From Ignavibacteriales bacterium (lineage in GTDB: Bacteria > Bacteroidota > Ignavibacteria > UBA10030 > SZUA-254): a stretch of DNA of 7,970 nucleotides. The translations under genes and the position numbers were made by a program. Below the pieces are notes generated by a model. That model was not told where the DNA came from. It worked only from the letters and a program-made list of their open reading frames with translations, and did no database searches. This document shows, piece after piece, positions 1-6,007 of this stretch (position 1 is the stretch's first letter; every line of letters begins with the position of its first letter). Where the stretch lies: positions 1-7,970 of the forward strand of contig JACQYX010000267.1 in NCBI GenBank assembly GCA_016207985.1, written 5' to 3'.

Positions 1-81
1 AAGGTGTATTACTAAGACAAATTATTATAAATTAACATTTCTCAAGGGCTTTTGGATGAGAGTTCAATTGCCCTTTATATT

Positions 82-115
82 TCCACCAGAGGCGTGCTTG
101 CCTGAAGCAGGCAAG
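82..115. repeat. Intergenic double-hairpin palindromic repeat (one arm decayed)
   Basis: Two palindromes abut. The right one is perfect: CTTGCCTG-AAG-CAGGCAAG (97-115), an 8-bp stem with a 3-nt loop. The left one, TCCACCAGAGGCGTG (82-96), no longer folds well but matches the reverse complement of one hairpin unit of the repeat inside the plus-strand gene (TCCGCCAGAGGCGGA) at 12 of 15 positions. Both elements span 34 bp and have the same two-hairpin layout, which suggests one family of small mobile palindromic elements. That relationship is inferred from these two copies only. Confidence 0.6.
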
Positions 116-329
116 TAATTATCATTCATTGAATATAATCTAGAAATTCAAATCATTAATGACTTCTAATTTCGCTAAATATTTTGTATTAAGAAAATAT
201 GAGGAAGCCGCATCAGTAAAAATTTTATAAGAATTCTGCGTTTTTTCGAAAAAGATTTCTTGGAACTTACTAGCACAAAAGTTAACTTACAGCATAACCG
301 AATTCAAGTATTAATGACTAACAAAAGAA

Positions 330-359
330 TTGACATAAAGAAAGTGAAGTAAGGATAAT
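330..359 (+). promoter_or_regulatory. Sigma70-like promoter, TTGACA-N18-GATAAT
   Basis: A perfect -35 hexamer TTGACA (330-335) is followed after 18 bp by GATAAT (354-359, five of six consensus bases). The predicted start of transcription is near 365-367. It would drive the hairpin-rich leader or small RNA at about 366-460 and, with read-through, the secreted-protein gene downstream. A perfect TATAAT also occurs at 394-399 without a recognisable -35 and could serve as a second start point. FCB-group promoters often depart from the E. coli consensus, so this remains a prediction. Confidence 0.45.
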
Positions 360-365
360 AAACAA

Positions 366-460
366 AGAGGTGTCTTAAAATAATAGAGGCACGTATAATA
401 GCAACTGAATATTTGACAACCCACTTGCAATCCTTAAATAAAGGTATGAGGTGGGTTTTT
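366..460 (+). ncRNA. Candidate ~95-nt small RNA or 5' leader with attenuator
   Basis: A transcript from the promoter at 330-359 would begin near 366 and meet two hairpins. The first is GTGTCTT/GAGGCAC (370-376 with 386-392, 7 pairs including two G-U, 9-nt loop). The second is the terminator-like hairpin at 418-457, followed by U residues. No ORF of useful size lies between. The segment could be a free-standing small RNA, or a leader that attenuates the secreted-protein gene starting at 495. It matches no RNA family I recognise. The call rests only on promoter, folding and terminator geometry. Confidence 0.25.
418..460 (+). terminator. Rho-independent terminator-like hairpin in front of the plus-strand gene
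   Basis: AACCCACTT (418-426) pairs with AGGTGGGTT (449-457): nine pairs including one G-U. An inner helix CCTT/AAGG (432-435 with 441-444) lies inside it, and five T residues follow from 456 to 460. The shape is that of an intrinsic terminator. It sits only 34 bp before the ATG at 495 and covers a possible TTG start at 459. It may end an upstream small transcript or act as an attenuator. Confidence 0.5.
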
Positions 461-494
461 GTGTTTTATAACAATTAAAAAATCCATTAAAGCT

Positions 495-1436
495 ATGCTA
501 AAAATTTTAGTGATTGTAATTCTATTAACACCGATATGTATATATTCACAAATTGATACAACACTCAAGGAATTTTATCCACTAAAGGTTGGTAACCTCT
601 GGCAATGGAAACAATACGAATTTTGGGGAAGTTATCTTATCACTTGTCGAATAACTGGAGATACAACTTATTCAAATGGAAAACATTATTTTATTGGATG
701 TGATGATGTCCGCATAGATAGTTTTATGAGAATAGAATTTTATAGACCCTACTTAGGAGATACATGTGGTGGAGTAGATCAAGAATTGAACATATACCGT
801 TTGAATGAACCAGTGGGTGCGATATGGAAGCTGTGTGAAGATATTGCTATAACTTTGTGTCAAGCTTGGTTCATGCGTTTTGATGGAATATTTACTGCCA
901 CTATTTTTGGACAACCCCGGCAAGTAATGCGCTTTACACCTGGTGCATACTGCAGTAACGCTGGTGACACGGTCTGGTTAAATGTTGATTGGCTTCTTGT
1001 GCGCGGCATTGGTGTATATCGAGAGCAGACGATCGAGTACAAATACCGAGAACTTACAGGGGCCATCATCGATGGTGTGCAATATGGTACAGTCGTTGAT
1101 GTAATTGATTCACCAGTTGAAATTCCTTCTTCATTCTTGCTTAAGCAAAACTATCCCAATCCATTCAATCCCTCTACGGTAATTGAATATTCACTACCAG
1201 AAGCAGCGTATGTCGTGTTGAAAGTTTACAACATACTTGGTGAAGAGGTCGGTACACTGGTTAACGAGATTCAAGAAGCCGGATATAAAGCAGTCCGATT
1301 CTCCGCCGTAGGCGGATCCGCCTCTGGCGGAGATGCAAGCAATTTGCCAAGCGGTGTCTACATTTGTAGATTATCTGCGAATGGTTCGATAGGATCAACC
1401 TTTACTGATGTGAAGAGAATGATAATTCTCAAATAG
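495..1436 (+). CDS. Secreted protein of unknown function with T9SS type A sorting domain
   Basis: A signal peptide (MLKILVIVILLTPICIYSQ) is followed by about 190 residues with no domain I recognise, rich in aromatic residues and cysteines and opening with 'YPLKVGNLWQW'. The C-terminal ~100 residues form a T9SS type A sorting domain: QNYPNPFNPST, LKVYNILGEEVGTLVNE, LPSGVY and a basic end, VKRMIILK. Proteins with this tail cross the outer membrane by the type IX system and are released or anchored at the surface. A frame from TTG at 459 adds 12 residues and has GAGGTG seven nt or fewer upstream. I prefer ATG 495 because the TTG lies in the T-tract of a terminator-like hairpin, though 495 itself has no Shine-Dalgarno site. 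Counting from 459, residues 282-291 (SAVGGSASGG) are encoded by an inserted palindrome. The gene is monocistronic, with a terminator just downstream. Confidence 0.85.
   Translation: MLKILVIVILLTPICIYSQIDTTLKEFYPLKVGNLWQWKQYEFWGSYLITCRITGDTTYSNGKHYFIGCDDVRIDSFMRIEFYRPYLGDTCGGVDQELNIYRLNEPVGAIWKLCEDIAITLCQAWFMRFDGIFTATIFGQPRQVMRFTPGAYCSNAGDTVWLNVDWLLVRGIGVYREQTIEYKYRELTGAIIDGVQYGTVVDVIDSPVEIPSSFLLKQNYPNPFNPSTVIEYSLPEAAYVVLKVYNILGEEVGTLVNEIQEAGYKAVRFSAVGGSASGGDASNLPSGVYICRLSANGSIGSTFTDVKRMIILK
1300..1333. repeat. Double-palindrome element inserted in frame within the sorting domain
   Basis: The core, 1302-1331, is two abutting 15-bp hairpins: TCCGCC-GTA-GGCGGA, then TCCGCC-TCT-GGCGGA. The outer arms extend to an 8-bp inverted repeat, TCTCCGCC (1300-1307) with GGCGGAGA (1326-1333). 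The junction GGCGGATCCGCC is itself a perfect 12-bp palindrome. The core is exactly 30 bp, or ten codons, and reads SAVGGSASGG between 'VRF' and 'DASNLPSGVY'. The 5'-nucleotidase-like protein in this window has 'VRWDADKLPSGVY' at the same place with no extra residues, so the element looks like an insertion that kept the frame. Confidence 0.85.
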
Positions 1437-1465
1437 GCTCGCTGTTTTGGTCTATGTCACCTATG

Positions 1466-1498
1466 GGCACTCGAATAATTACTCGGGTGCCTTTTTTT
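1466..1498 (+). terminator. Rho-independent terminator of the plus-strand secreted-protein gene
   Basis: GGCACTCGA (1466-1474) pairs with TCGGGTGCC (1483-1491): nine pairs including one G-U, with an 8-nt loop. Seven T residues follow (1492-1498). It lies 29 bp after the stop at 1434-1436. The T-tract runs into the stop codon of the convergent EEP-barrel gene (1497-1499). The opposite strand has no T-tract after the hairpin, so it should act mainly on plus-strand transcription. Confidence 0.85.
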
Positions 1499-3662
1499 AG
1501 AAGATGTGTCCGAAGTTCAGATAGAAACCTGTCGTCTCTTTTCCTAACCCTAAATCTGCGCGAACAATGAACGTATCGAAGTGAAATCTTATACCAATAT
1601 TTGGATTTGATGACCAGTGCGATAGATCGAGCTGCTGTATTTTATTCCATACCTTTCCAAAATCGTAACCTGCGACACCACCAAACCGCCAAAAGATTGG
1701 GAATCGAAGCTCAATGTTCCCAACTGTAGAAATTTTATCTAAATACCTCTCCTGTGGCGATCCCCGTAATGTATTACCGCCGCCGATGGGTAAAAGTATC
1801 TGGATCGGCAGATTGCTGCCGTAAAGGCACTGCATACCAAACCGAATTGCGAGTATGGTTTTTGGATAATCGAACAAGATTGAATAGTGCTGTATCCCAA
1901 ATCCAATTCTTAGGAATGAGACATTCGATGCGTTCCATTTGGGAGATACCTCTATCTCACTATTTATAACAAGTCCGCGACTCGGATTAATAAAACTGTT
2001 CCTTGAATCGAATCTGAATGTGCTGAAAAAAGATGTGAATGTCGCCCTTGATGCATTCAGTAAAGGCGGCTGTTCGGCTAATCTACTTCCGGATGAAAAA
2101 TTGAAATTCATCGATGTTCTATATCTTGCACCTATCTGTCCTACAAGTTTTTTAGAGAATCCCCGGCTCACTGTCATAGATATTTCCAGCGGCTCTCGAG
2201 TATAGTATTCACGATCTTCAAATCGAGATGAATTTCCAATTCCGAAATAACTGTATTTTATCCATTTGTCATAATCGACTGTGAAATCGATTGCGAACGG
2301 GTAAACCTTACCTTGCCGCAGCTCGAAATCGGGAATCGAGAAAATAAATTTGTACCATCGCTCGCCTTTCGTACTGTTGAAAAGAACTATATCAAACGAT
2401 TCATTCACACCGAGGGTATTCAAGAGAAATCCTTTCACTCCATAACCGAATCCTACGTCAGTGTCGTATGAAAGAATGGGGAGCGGCTCGATTGTCGATT
2501 CGGCGAGTGGAACTATCGTTGTTAATTCTTCAGGAGAATTGTTAAGAATTTTTTTGATCTCAAGATCTGCCTCTACACCGAAATGGTCGGATGCTTGAAC
2601 ATCGTTTATAATTGAGTCGAGTACGATTTTGCAACTTGAAATTGTTTCAGGTAAGAAATGATCACTGAGAAAAATGTGATCGATTTTTCGCTGTCGCCCG
2701 TCGTATAGAGCTGTGAGTTTTTCGTATTCGGTTTTTTGGCTTCCATCTAAATTTATTGTTGATGTGTGATGGGAAATATTTTTGTTGCGTTTTACATCCC
2801 ATGTGTATTCTAGAATGGGAGGATTTATTTTACCTGTTAAATTGTTCTGTGTGTACGCATCAATGAATTTACCAGAATCTTGTAGTAAAAGGATTTCAGG
2901 GTTTGTGACTGAAGCGTTAAAATCACCTGCTATAATGATAGGTATTTCAGCGGGGAGGTCTTTGATTTTACTGAGCAGTTCTTCAACTTGGTCTTTTCGT
3001 TTGCTGCTTCTTATCTCCACTGTTCTCATAAGGTCTTTTAAATCACTCTCGTTTTGGTCCTCTGTTTGGTATTGTTTTTTAAAATCATTCAATAAAAGAG
3101 AATCCATTGGAACATCTGCCGAGAGATGAACGTTCACCAGATATATTGGAACGTTATTGACATGAATTTTTCCTAAAAGAGCAAAGTTCGATTCGTCAAA
3201 ATGAATCGTAAATGCATCGCCAAATAATCCGAACTGTCCGGATAGTTTGCATGCATCGAATTTCTCAAGCTGATATCTATGGTGTGCAAGAATTGCTATT
3301 CCTTCTTTAAAATTCGTCGGAATTCCCAAAGGACCAAATTTTATTCCCGCTATACATACTTGGTGAATTTCATCGTAATCTAGTGAGTCAGCCAAACGAG
3401 AGGTGTAAGATGCAACCTGATTCGCTTCTTGTATGAAAATAATATCGGGCTGCAGCGTTCGGATTTGTGTCAGAAGTGCATTGAATCGAAGATCTCTTCT
3501 TTCCGATGGCTCGTATTCTCCGAACTGCCAGAAACCGCAGTAGTCAAGTCCCGACCAGACGTTGATAGTTAATATTCTTAATGTTGGCTGAGTTGACCAT
3601 ACTGGAAAAACACCAACGAGTAGTATGATGGGTAGAAGAAAATATATTTTTAATTTTAACAT
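1497..3662 (-). CDS. Endonuclease/exonuclease/phosphatase domain fused to an Omp85-type outer-membrane barrel
   Basis: A signal peptide (residues 1-24) leads into an EEP-fold Mg-dependent phosphodiesterase (about 26-370). All signature residues are present: N34 (LTINVWSG), E79 (FIQEAN), N177/H179 (VNVHL), D247/N249 (GDFN), D328 (KIDHIF) and D359/H360 (SDH). The opening sequence resembles neutral sphingomyelinase-like members, but DNase or other phosphodiesterase activity is equally possible. From about 393 to the end is an Omp85/surface-antigen (D15, BamA/TamA-like) barrel. It starts 'PILSYDTDVGFGYG', carries the loop-6 motif as GGGNTLRG (627-634), then 'AGYDFGKVW', and ends in Phe721, as expected for a BAM-recognised barrel. 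Only about 20 residues link the domains, with no visible POTRA repeat. The likely role is an enzyme displayed at, or threaded through, the outer membrane, analogous to patatin-Omp85 (PlpD, type Vd) proteins. Substrate and orientation are unknown. There is no Shine-Dalgarno site; a promoter lies just upstream. Confidence 0.88.
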   Translation of the reverse strand: MLKLKIYFLLPIILLVGVFPVWSTQPTLRILTINVWSGLDYCGFWQFGEYEPSERRDLRFNALLTQIRTLQPDIIFIQEANQVASYTSRLADSLDYDEIHQVCIAGIKFGPLGIPTNFKEGIAILAHHRYQLEKFDACKLSGQFGLFGDAFTIHFDESNFALLGKIHVNNVPIYLVNVHLSADVPMDSLLLNDFKKQYQTEDQNESDLKDLMRTVEIRSSKRKDQVEELLSKIKDLPAEIPIIIAGDFNASVTNPEILLLQDSGKFIDAYTQNNLTGKINPPILEYTWDVKRNKNISHHTSTINLDGSQKTEYEKLTALYDGRQRKIDHIFLSDHFLPETISSCKIVLDSIINDVQASDHFGVEADLEIKKILNNSPEELTTIVPLAESTIEPLPILSYDTDVGFGYGVKGFLLNTLGVNESFDIVLFNSTKGERWYKFIFSIPDFELRQGKVYPFAIDFTVDYDKWIKYSYFGIGNSSRFEDREYYTREPLEISMTVSRGFSKKLVGQIGARYRTSMNFNFSSGSRLAEQPPLLNASRATFTSFFSTFRFDSRNSFINPSRGLVINSEIEVSPKWNASNVSFLRIGFGIQHYSILFDYPKTILAIRFGMQCLYGSNLPIQILLPIGGGNTLRGSPQERYLDKISTVGNIELRFPIFWRFGGVAGYDFGKVWNKIQQLDLSHWSSNPNIGIRFHFDTFIVRADLGLGKETTGFYLNFGHIF

Positions 3663-3670
3663 ATATTAAA

Positions 3671-3698
3671 ATTGTAATACTTCTTTATTTGATTTCAA
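3671..3698 (-). promoter_or_regulatory. Promoter of the EEP-barrel gene, possibly leaderless
   Basis: On the minus strand TTGAAA (3698-3693) and TACAAT (3676-3671) are 16 bp apart, each matching five of six sigma70 consensus bases. Only eight bases separate the -10 box from the ATG at 3662, so transcription would begin at or within a base or two of the start codon. This fits the lack of a Shine-Dalgarno site. The promoter lies directly after the terminator of the preceding gene, supporting separate transcription. Confidence 0.45.
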
Positions 3699-3720
3699 AA
3701 ATAAAAGAGGCAACTCTTTT
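3697..3720 (-). terminator. Rho-independent terminator after the radical SAM gene
   Basis: On the minus strand AAAAGAG (3720-3714) pairs with CTCTTTT (3709-3703) around a 4-nt loop, then ATTTTT continues the T-rich tail. It lies about 54 bp after the stop of the radical SAM gene and would end the proposed four-gene operon. The stem is AT-rich, so strength is uncertain. The same hairpin has a T-rich flank on the other strand, but no plus-strand gene leads into it. Confidence 0.6.
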
Positions 3721-3773
3721 TCATACATATGAGATGTATTAAAACTTTATGATTTCGAACATACCGTCAGCAT

Positions 3774-5117
3774 TTATGAGGCATCGGGAGAAAATATTTT
3801 CTGAGCTTTTATCATCGAACGGTATTTTCTCCGGGCTTCGAGATTTAATTTAAAAATTATTCCGGCATCAAACAGGTTAATCACCATGGTTCGTCTAATT
3901 ATGTTTGAAAACCTAGTCAGTTTTCCGAAGAGTTGTAGATACCTATTCTCCAGTTCATTAACAGTCAGTTTCTTGGGTGTGAAGTACGCGAAACTGCAAG
4001 GAACACTGAACTGTGGCATTTTCTCAAGATATTGATCAAACATTGTAGTGGGTAGACGGTTTTGGTATGCCAAAGTATTTTCCAATGGAGTGCCAGGAAC
4101 AGGGAAAAAAATATGAACATAAGGAACAGCTATCTTAGTGTCGCGGCAAAATTTATACACCATTTCGAATGTGTCTATATTATCCTCATCAAGACCTAAC
4201 ATGAAAAATGCGCCGATATGAATGCCAGCGTTTCGTACCTGTCGAAGCTGGTCGGCATAGCGGTAAGTATCAAAGGATTTGTTTAATTGAATCATGTTGT
4301 TTTGATCTAAGGTCTCGAGTCCGAAAAATAACATGTGGCAACCGGCTTTCCGCATAAGTCTCAGCACTTCTCGATCGTCACCGATATCAATTGTGCATTG
4401 TCCTCCCCATCGCATATGAATTTCTTCTGATAGAATACGTTCACACAAGCGTTTTAAATATGTTCGATTGTTATAAAGGTTTGCATCAAGAAACACAATT
4501 GGGCGGTGGAAAGTATGAGCCGAACGTAGATCAGTGATGACATTATCTACGTGTCGTACACGATAGTGACCAGAAAATATTGGAGTGTAACAACAGTAAG
4601 AGCAGCTATAGCGACACCCAAGACTTGCAAGGGCTGGGATGAACCACATTTTCTTATTCCTGAAAACAGAATAATCAAATGGGAAATCGATGTTCATTCC
4701 ACAGTGGTACTCGGCTTGAAGATTTCCAGATTCAATATCTTTAAGAATCTCTGCCATTTTCAAAGGATTGGGATATCCATAGAAAACGCTGTTGCATACC
4801 TGGCGCATTAATTGATCACTCAAGTCATCCATATGTGCACCGAATATAGAGATTTTACCTTTTCTTTTAAACTTAAGAGCAATATCGACTGCGTGTGCGA
4901 TATCGTATCCCGTCGACGTGATTAAAATAACAGACGCATCGGAATTAAAATCAACATCATCGCAGTATTCGAGACCGAATTGTTTTTCCCAATCGGTGGG
5001 TATTGTGGCACTCAATAAGGGCAAGTTATAAGAATAGTTGAATATTGGAAATTCTTTAAGCAGTGTCCCGTCCATCAAACGATAAGTAGGTTGAATGATA
5101 TATATTTTCTTTTTCAT
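3774..5117 (-). CDS. B12-binding-type radical SAM protein, function unknown
   Basis: This 447-residue protein has the two-domain layout of cobalamin-dependent radical SAM enzymes (BchE/HpnP-like). Residues 1 to ~135 look like the Rossmann-type B12-binding domain: 'IYIIQPTYRL', then 'VILITSTGYDIAHAV' and 'KISIFGAHMDD'. The DxHxxG lower-ligand motif is absent, as is common in this branch. The radical SAM core follows, with the [4Fe-4S] cysteines C168, C172 and C175 in CRYSCSYC and an additional C176. Further family-like stretches are 'MRWGGQCTID' (235-244), 'FFGLETLD' (264-271), 'GAFFMLGLDEDN' (302-313) and 'PVPGTPLENTL' (339-349). Such enzymes catalyse methylation, ring rearrangement or related radical reactions; the substrate cannot be told from sequence. 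AGGAGA lies four bases before ATG. The start overlaps the stop of a 59-codon ORF (ATGA), so translation is probably coupled. A terminator follows. Confidence 0.88.
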   Translation of the reverse strand: MKKKIYIIQPTYRLMDGTLLKEFPIFNYSYNLPLLSATIPTDWEKQFGLEYCDDVDFNSDASVILITSTGYDIAHAVDIALKFKRKGKISIFGAHMDDLSDQLMRQVCNSVFYGYPNPLKMAEILKDIESGNLQAEYHCGMNIDFPFDYSVFRNKKMWFIPALASLGCRYSCSYCCYTPIFSGHYRVRHVDNVITDLRSAHTFHRPIVFLDANLYNNRTYLKRLCERILSEEIHMRWGGQCTIDIGDDREVLRLMRKAGCHMLFFGLETLDQNNMIQLNKSFDTYRYADQLRQVRNAGIHIGAFFMLGLDEDNIDTFEMVYKFCRDTKIAVPYVHIFFPVPGTPLENTLAYQNRLPTTMFDQYLEKMPQFSVPCSFAYFTPKKLTVNELENRYLQLFGKLTRFSNIIRRTMVINLFDAGIIFKLNLEARRKYRSMIKAQKIFSPDAS

Positions 5118-5293
5118 GTATTCTCCTGTAGATTTTTTGAGGGCAATACTTCGCCTAACTTATCGAAAGTTGTCAAAAAGCGTTTCATTTGATAAACATT
5201 GCAGCCGTAGTCAATAGAGATACATAAAAGTAGAAAATACCAAAGCGTAAGTCGATTATGAGATGTCAGTTTTGTTTTTATCATTTCGTCCAT
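5114..5293 (-). CDS. Small 59-residue ORF coupled to the radical SAM gene
   Basis: An ATG at 5293 opens 59 codons ending in TGA at 5116-5114, which overlaps the ATG of the radical SAM gene by four bases (ATGA). This geometry and the direction are typical of translationally coupled operon genes. The product has a basic start (MDEMIKTKLTSHNR), one hydrophobic stretch (LTLWYFLLLCISIDYGCNV, residues 15-33), then a basic and polar tail (YQMKRFLTTFDKLGEVLPSK). It could be a single-pass membrane protein, or less likely a leader or substrate peptide for the radical SAM enzyme. AAGGAA about 10 bases upstream is a weak ribosome site. The hydrophobic stretch contains an Asp and no lipobox. I recognise no family. 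Chance occurrence is possible at this length, but position and overlap argue for a real gene. Confidence 0.55.
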   Translation of the reverse strand: MDEMIKTKLTSHNRLTLWYFLLLCISIDYGCNVYQMKRFLTTFDKLGEVLPSKNLQENT

Positions 5294-5375
5294 TATAGTT
5301 CATTCCTTTTAATATTCAACATGTTATTACCAATCAATGTTTTCCATATTAACCTGAAGCTGCTGTTATGGCAGA

Positions 5376-5978
5376 TTATTTAAAATCAAGACTGAGTAAG
5401 AAAATAAGAGCTACACTTAAAACAATACCCAGACCAAGTAAAGACGATCTCCACACAGAGAATCTCCTAACTTCTATATCTTTTATCTTTTCAAACGGGA
5501 TCCTTCCACTGAATAAGAGGTAATCAGGGAAATCCCTCTGCAATCCGATACACCAAAGTCCAACTCCTTTTGCTGAATCAACAACGATGTAATCTCCTTC
5601 TTTAAATCTCACTAATGAACTATCCTGCAGGAGAAAAATCAACTGAAGAACTGAAATCACCTTCGACCAACCGACAGATATCTTCACATAGTCGGTATCA
5701 CAACGTATCGGTGTTATTATTCCTTGGAACTCCTCATAGGCTGTCGAGTGTTTGTTTACCTTCTCTCCAACACCGAAGACGAAACTTGATGGTTGAAGGA
5801 ACTCAATATAATGGAATGGCTCGACTTCAATCTCATTACCATCTGTAGTTGTAATCAGAATCGCGCGATCTGGTGGTGGCAGTATCCAGGCACCATTTTC
5901 GTTTACAACCGAAAAGTATGAATAACATCCTTCTAATATAATCGAGGAACAGAGTGCTATGACAATAAAAGATTTCAT
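5376..5978 (-). CDS. Putative lipoprotein with a C-terminal membrane segment, function unknown
   Basis: A 200-residue protein that I do not recognise. Its start, MKSFIVIALCSSIILEGC, is a lipoprotein signal with Cys18 as the acylation site; Glu at -2 is unusual for a lipobox. The body is mostly predicted beta and has two stretches of similar type: 'DRAILITTTDGNEIEVEPF' (37-55) and a later 'LVRFKEGDYIVV...SGRIPFEKIKDIEVRRFS' arrangement (122-174). The latter resembles short uncharacterised Bacteroidota envelope lipoproteins, by pattern only. Residues ~177-197 (WRSSLLGLGIVLSVALIFLL) form a hydrophobic membrane-spanning segment. It begins 29 bp after the 5'-nucleotidase-like gene and 82 bp before the small ORF on the same strand, so co-transcription is likely. 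GGTGAT about eight bases upstream of ATG is a weak ribosome site. Confidence 0.75.
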   Translation of the reverse strand: MKSFIVIALCSSIILEGCYSYFSVVNENGAWILPPPDRAILITTTDGNEIEVEPFHYIEFLQPSSFVFGVGEKVNKHSTAYEEFQGIITPIRCDTDYVKISVGWSKVISVLQLIFLLQDSSLVRFKEGDYIVVDSAKGVGLWCIGLQRDFPDYLLFSGRIPFEKIKDIEVRRFSVWRSSLLGLGIVLSVALIFLLSLDFK

Positions 5979-6007
5979 GATCGCATATCACCATTCATTA
6001 ATTCTGC

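Larger units (their letters stand above)
1..458. other. Gene-free AT-rich intergenic region
   Basis: No convincing protein gene is seen on either strand; the open frames here are short and lack support. The longest ATG frame of note (56-118, 20 codons) simply reads through the palindromic repeat at 82-115 and is not believed. Contents: a weak inverted repeat AAGGGC/GCCCTT (44-49 with 70-75, no T-tract), the double-hairpin repeat (82-115), a 12-bp palindrome TTTTTCGAAAAA (242-253), a sigma70-like promoter (330-359), a perfect TATAAT box (394-399) without a good -35, and two RNA hairpins (370-392, 418-457). Any upstream gene lies outside the window. Confidence 0.7.

Noticed and set aside
50..60. 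TTTTGGATGAG shared by the two ends of the window (also 7933-7943)
   Set aside because: An 11-bp match is expected several times by chance in a window of this size, and the match does not extend.
56..118. 20-codon ATG ORF across the intergenic repeat
   Set aside because: Its second half is just translation of the palindromic repeat, and it has no good ribosome site.
242..253. Perfect palindrome TTTTTCGAAAAA
   Set aside because: It is an AT-rich 12-mer in an AT-rich region with no loop or neighbouring signal; probably chance.
459..494. TTG start at 459 for the plus-strand secreted protein
   Set aside because: It has GAGGTG nearby, but it lies in the T-tract of a terminator-like hairpin. ATG at 495 gives a complete, typical signal peptide. 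Kept only as an alternative.
1754..2205. Plus-strand ORFs of 71 and 88 codons inside the EEP-barrel gene
   Set aside because: They are antisense to a clearly conserved domain (the Omp85 barrel), with no signal or family features of their own. The same applies to the other antisense frames at 2782-3129, 4551-4811, 5615-5848, 6616-6810 and 7530-7748.
5309..5337. Possible minus-strand promoter TTGATT-N17-TATTAA before the small ORF
   Set aside because: Each hexamer matches only four of six consensus bases, and the predicted start would exclude the AAGGAA ribosome site.
5358..5374. CTGC/GCAG hairpin after the lipoprotein gene as a terminator
   Set aside because: It has a four-base stem and no T-tract on the minus strand; too weak to end transcription.
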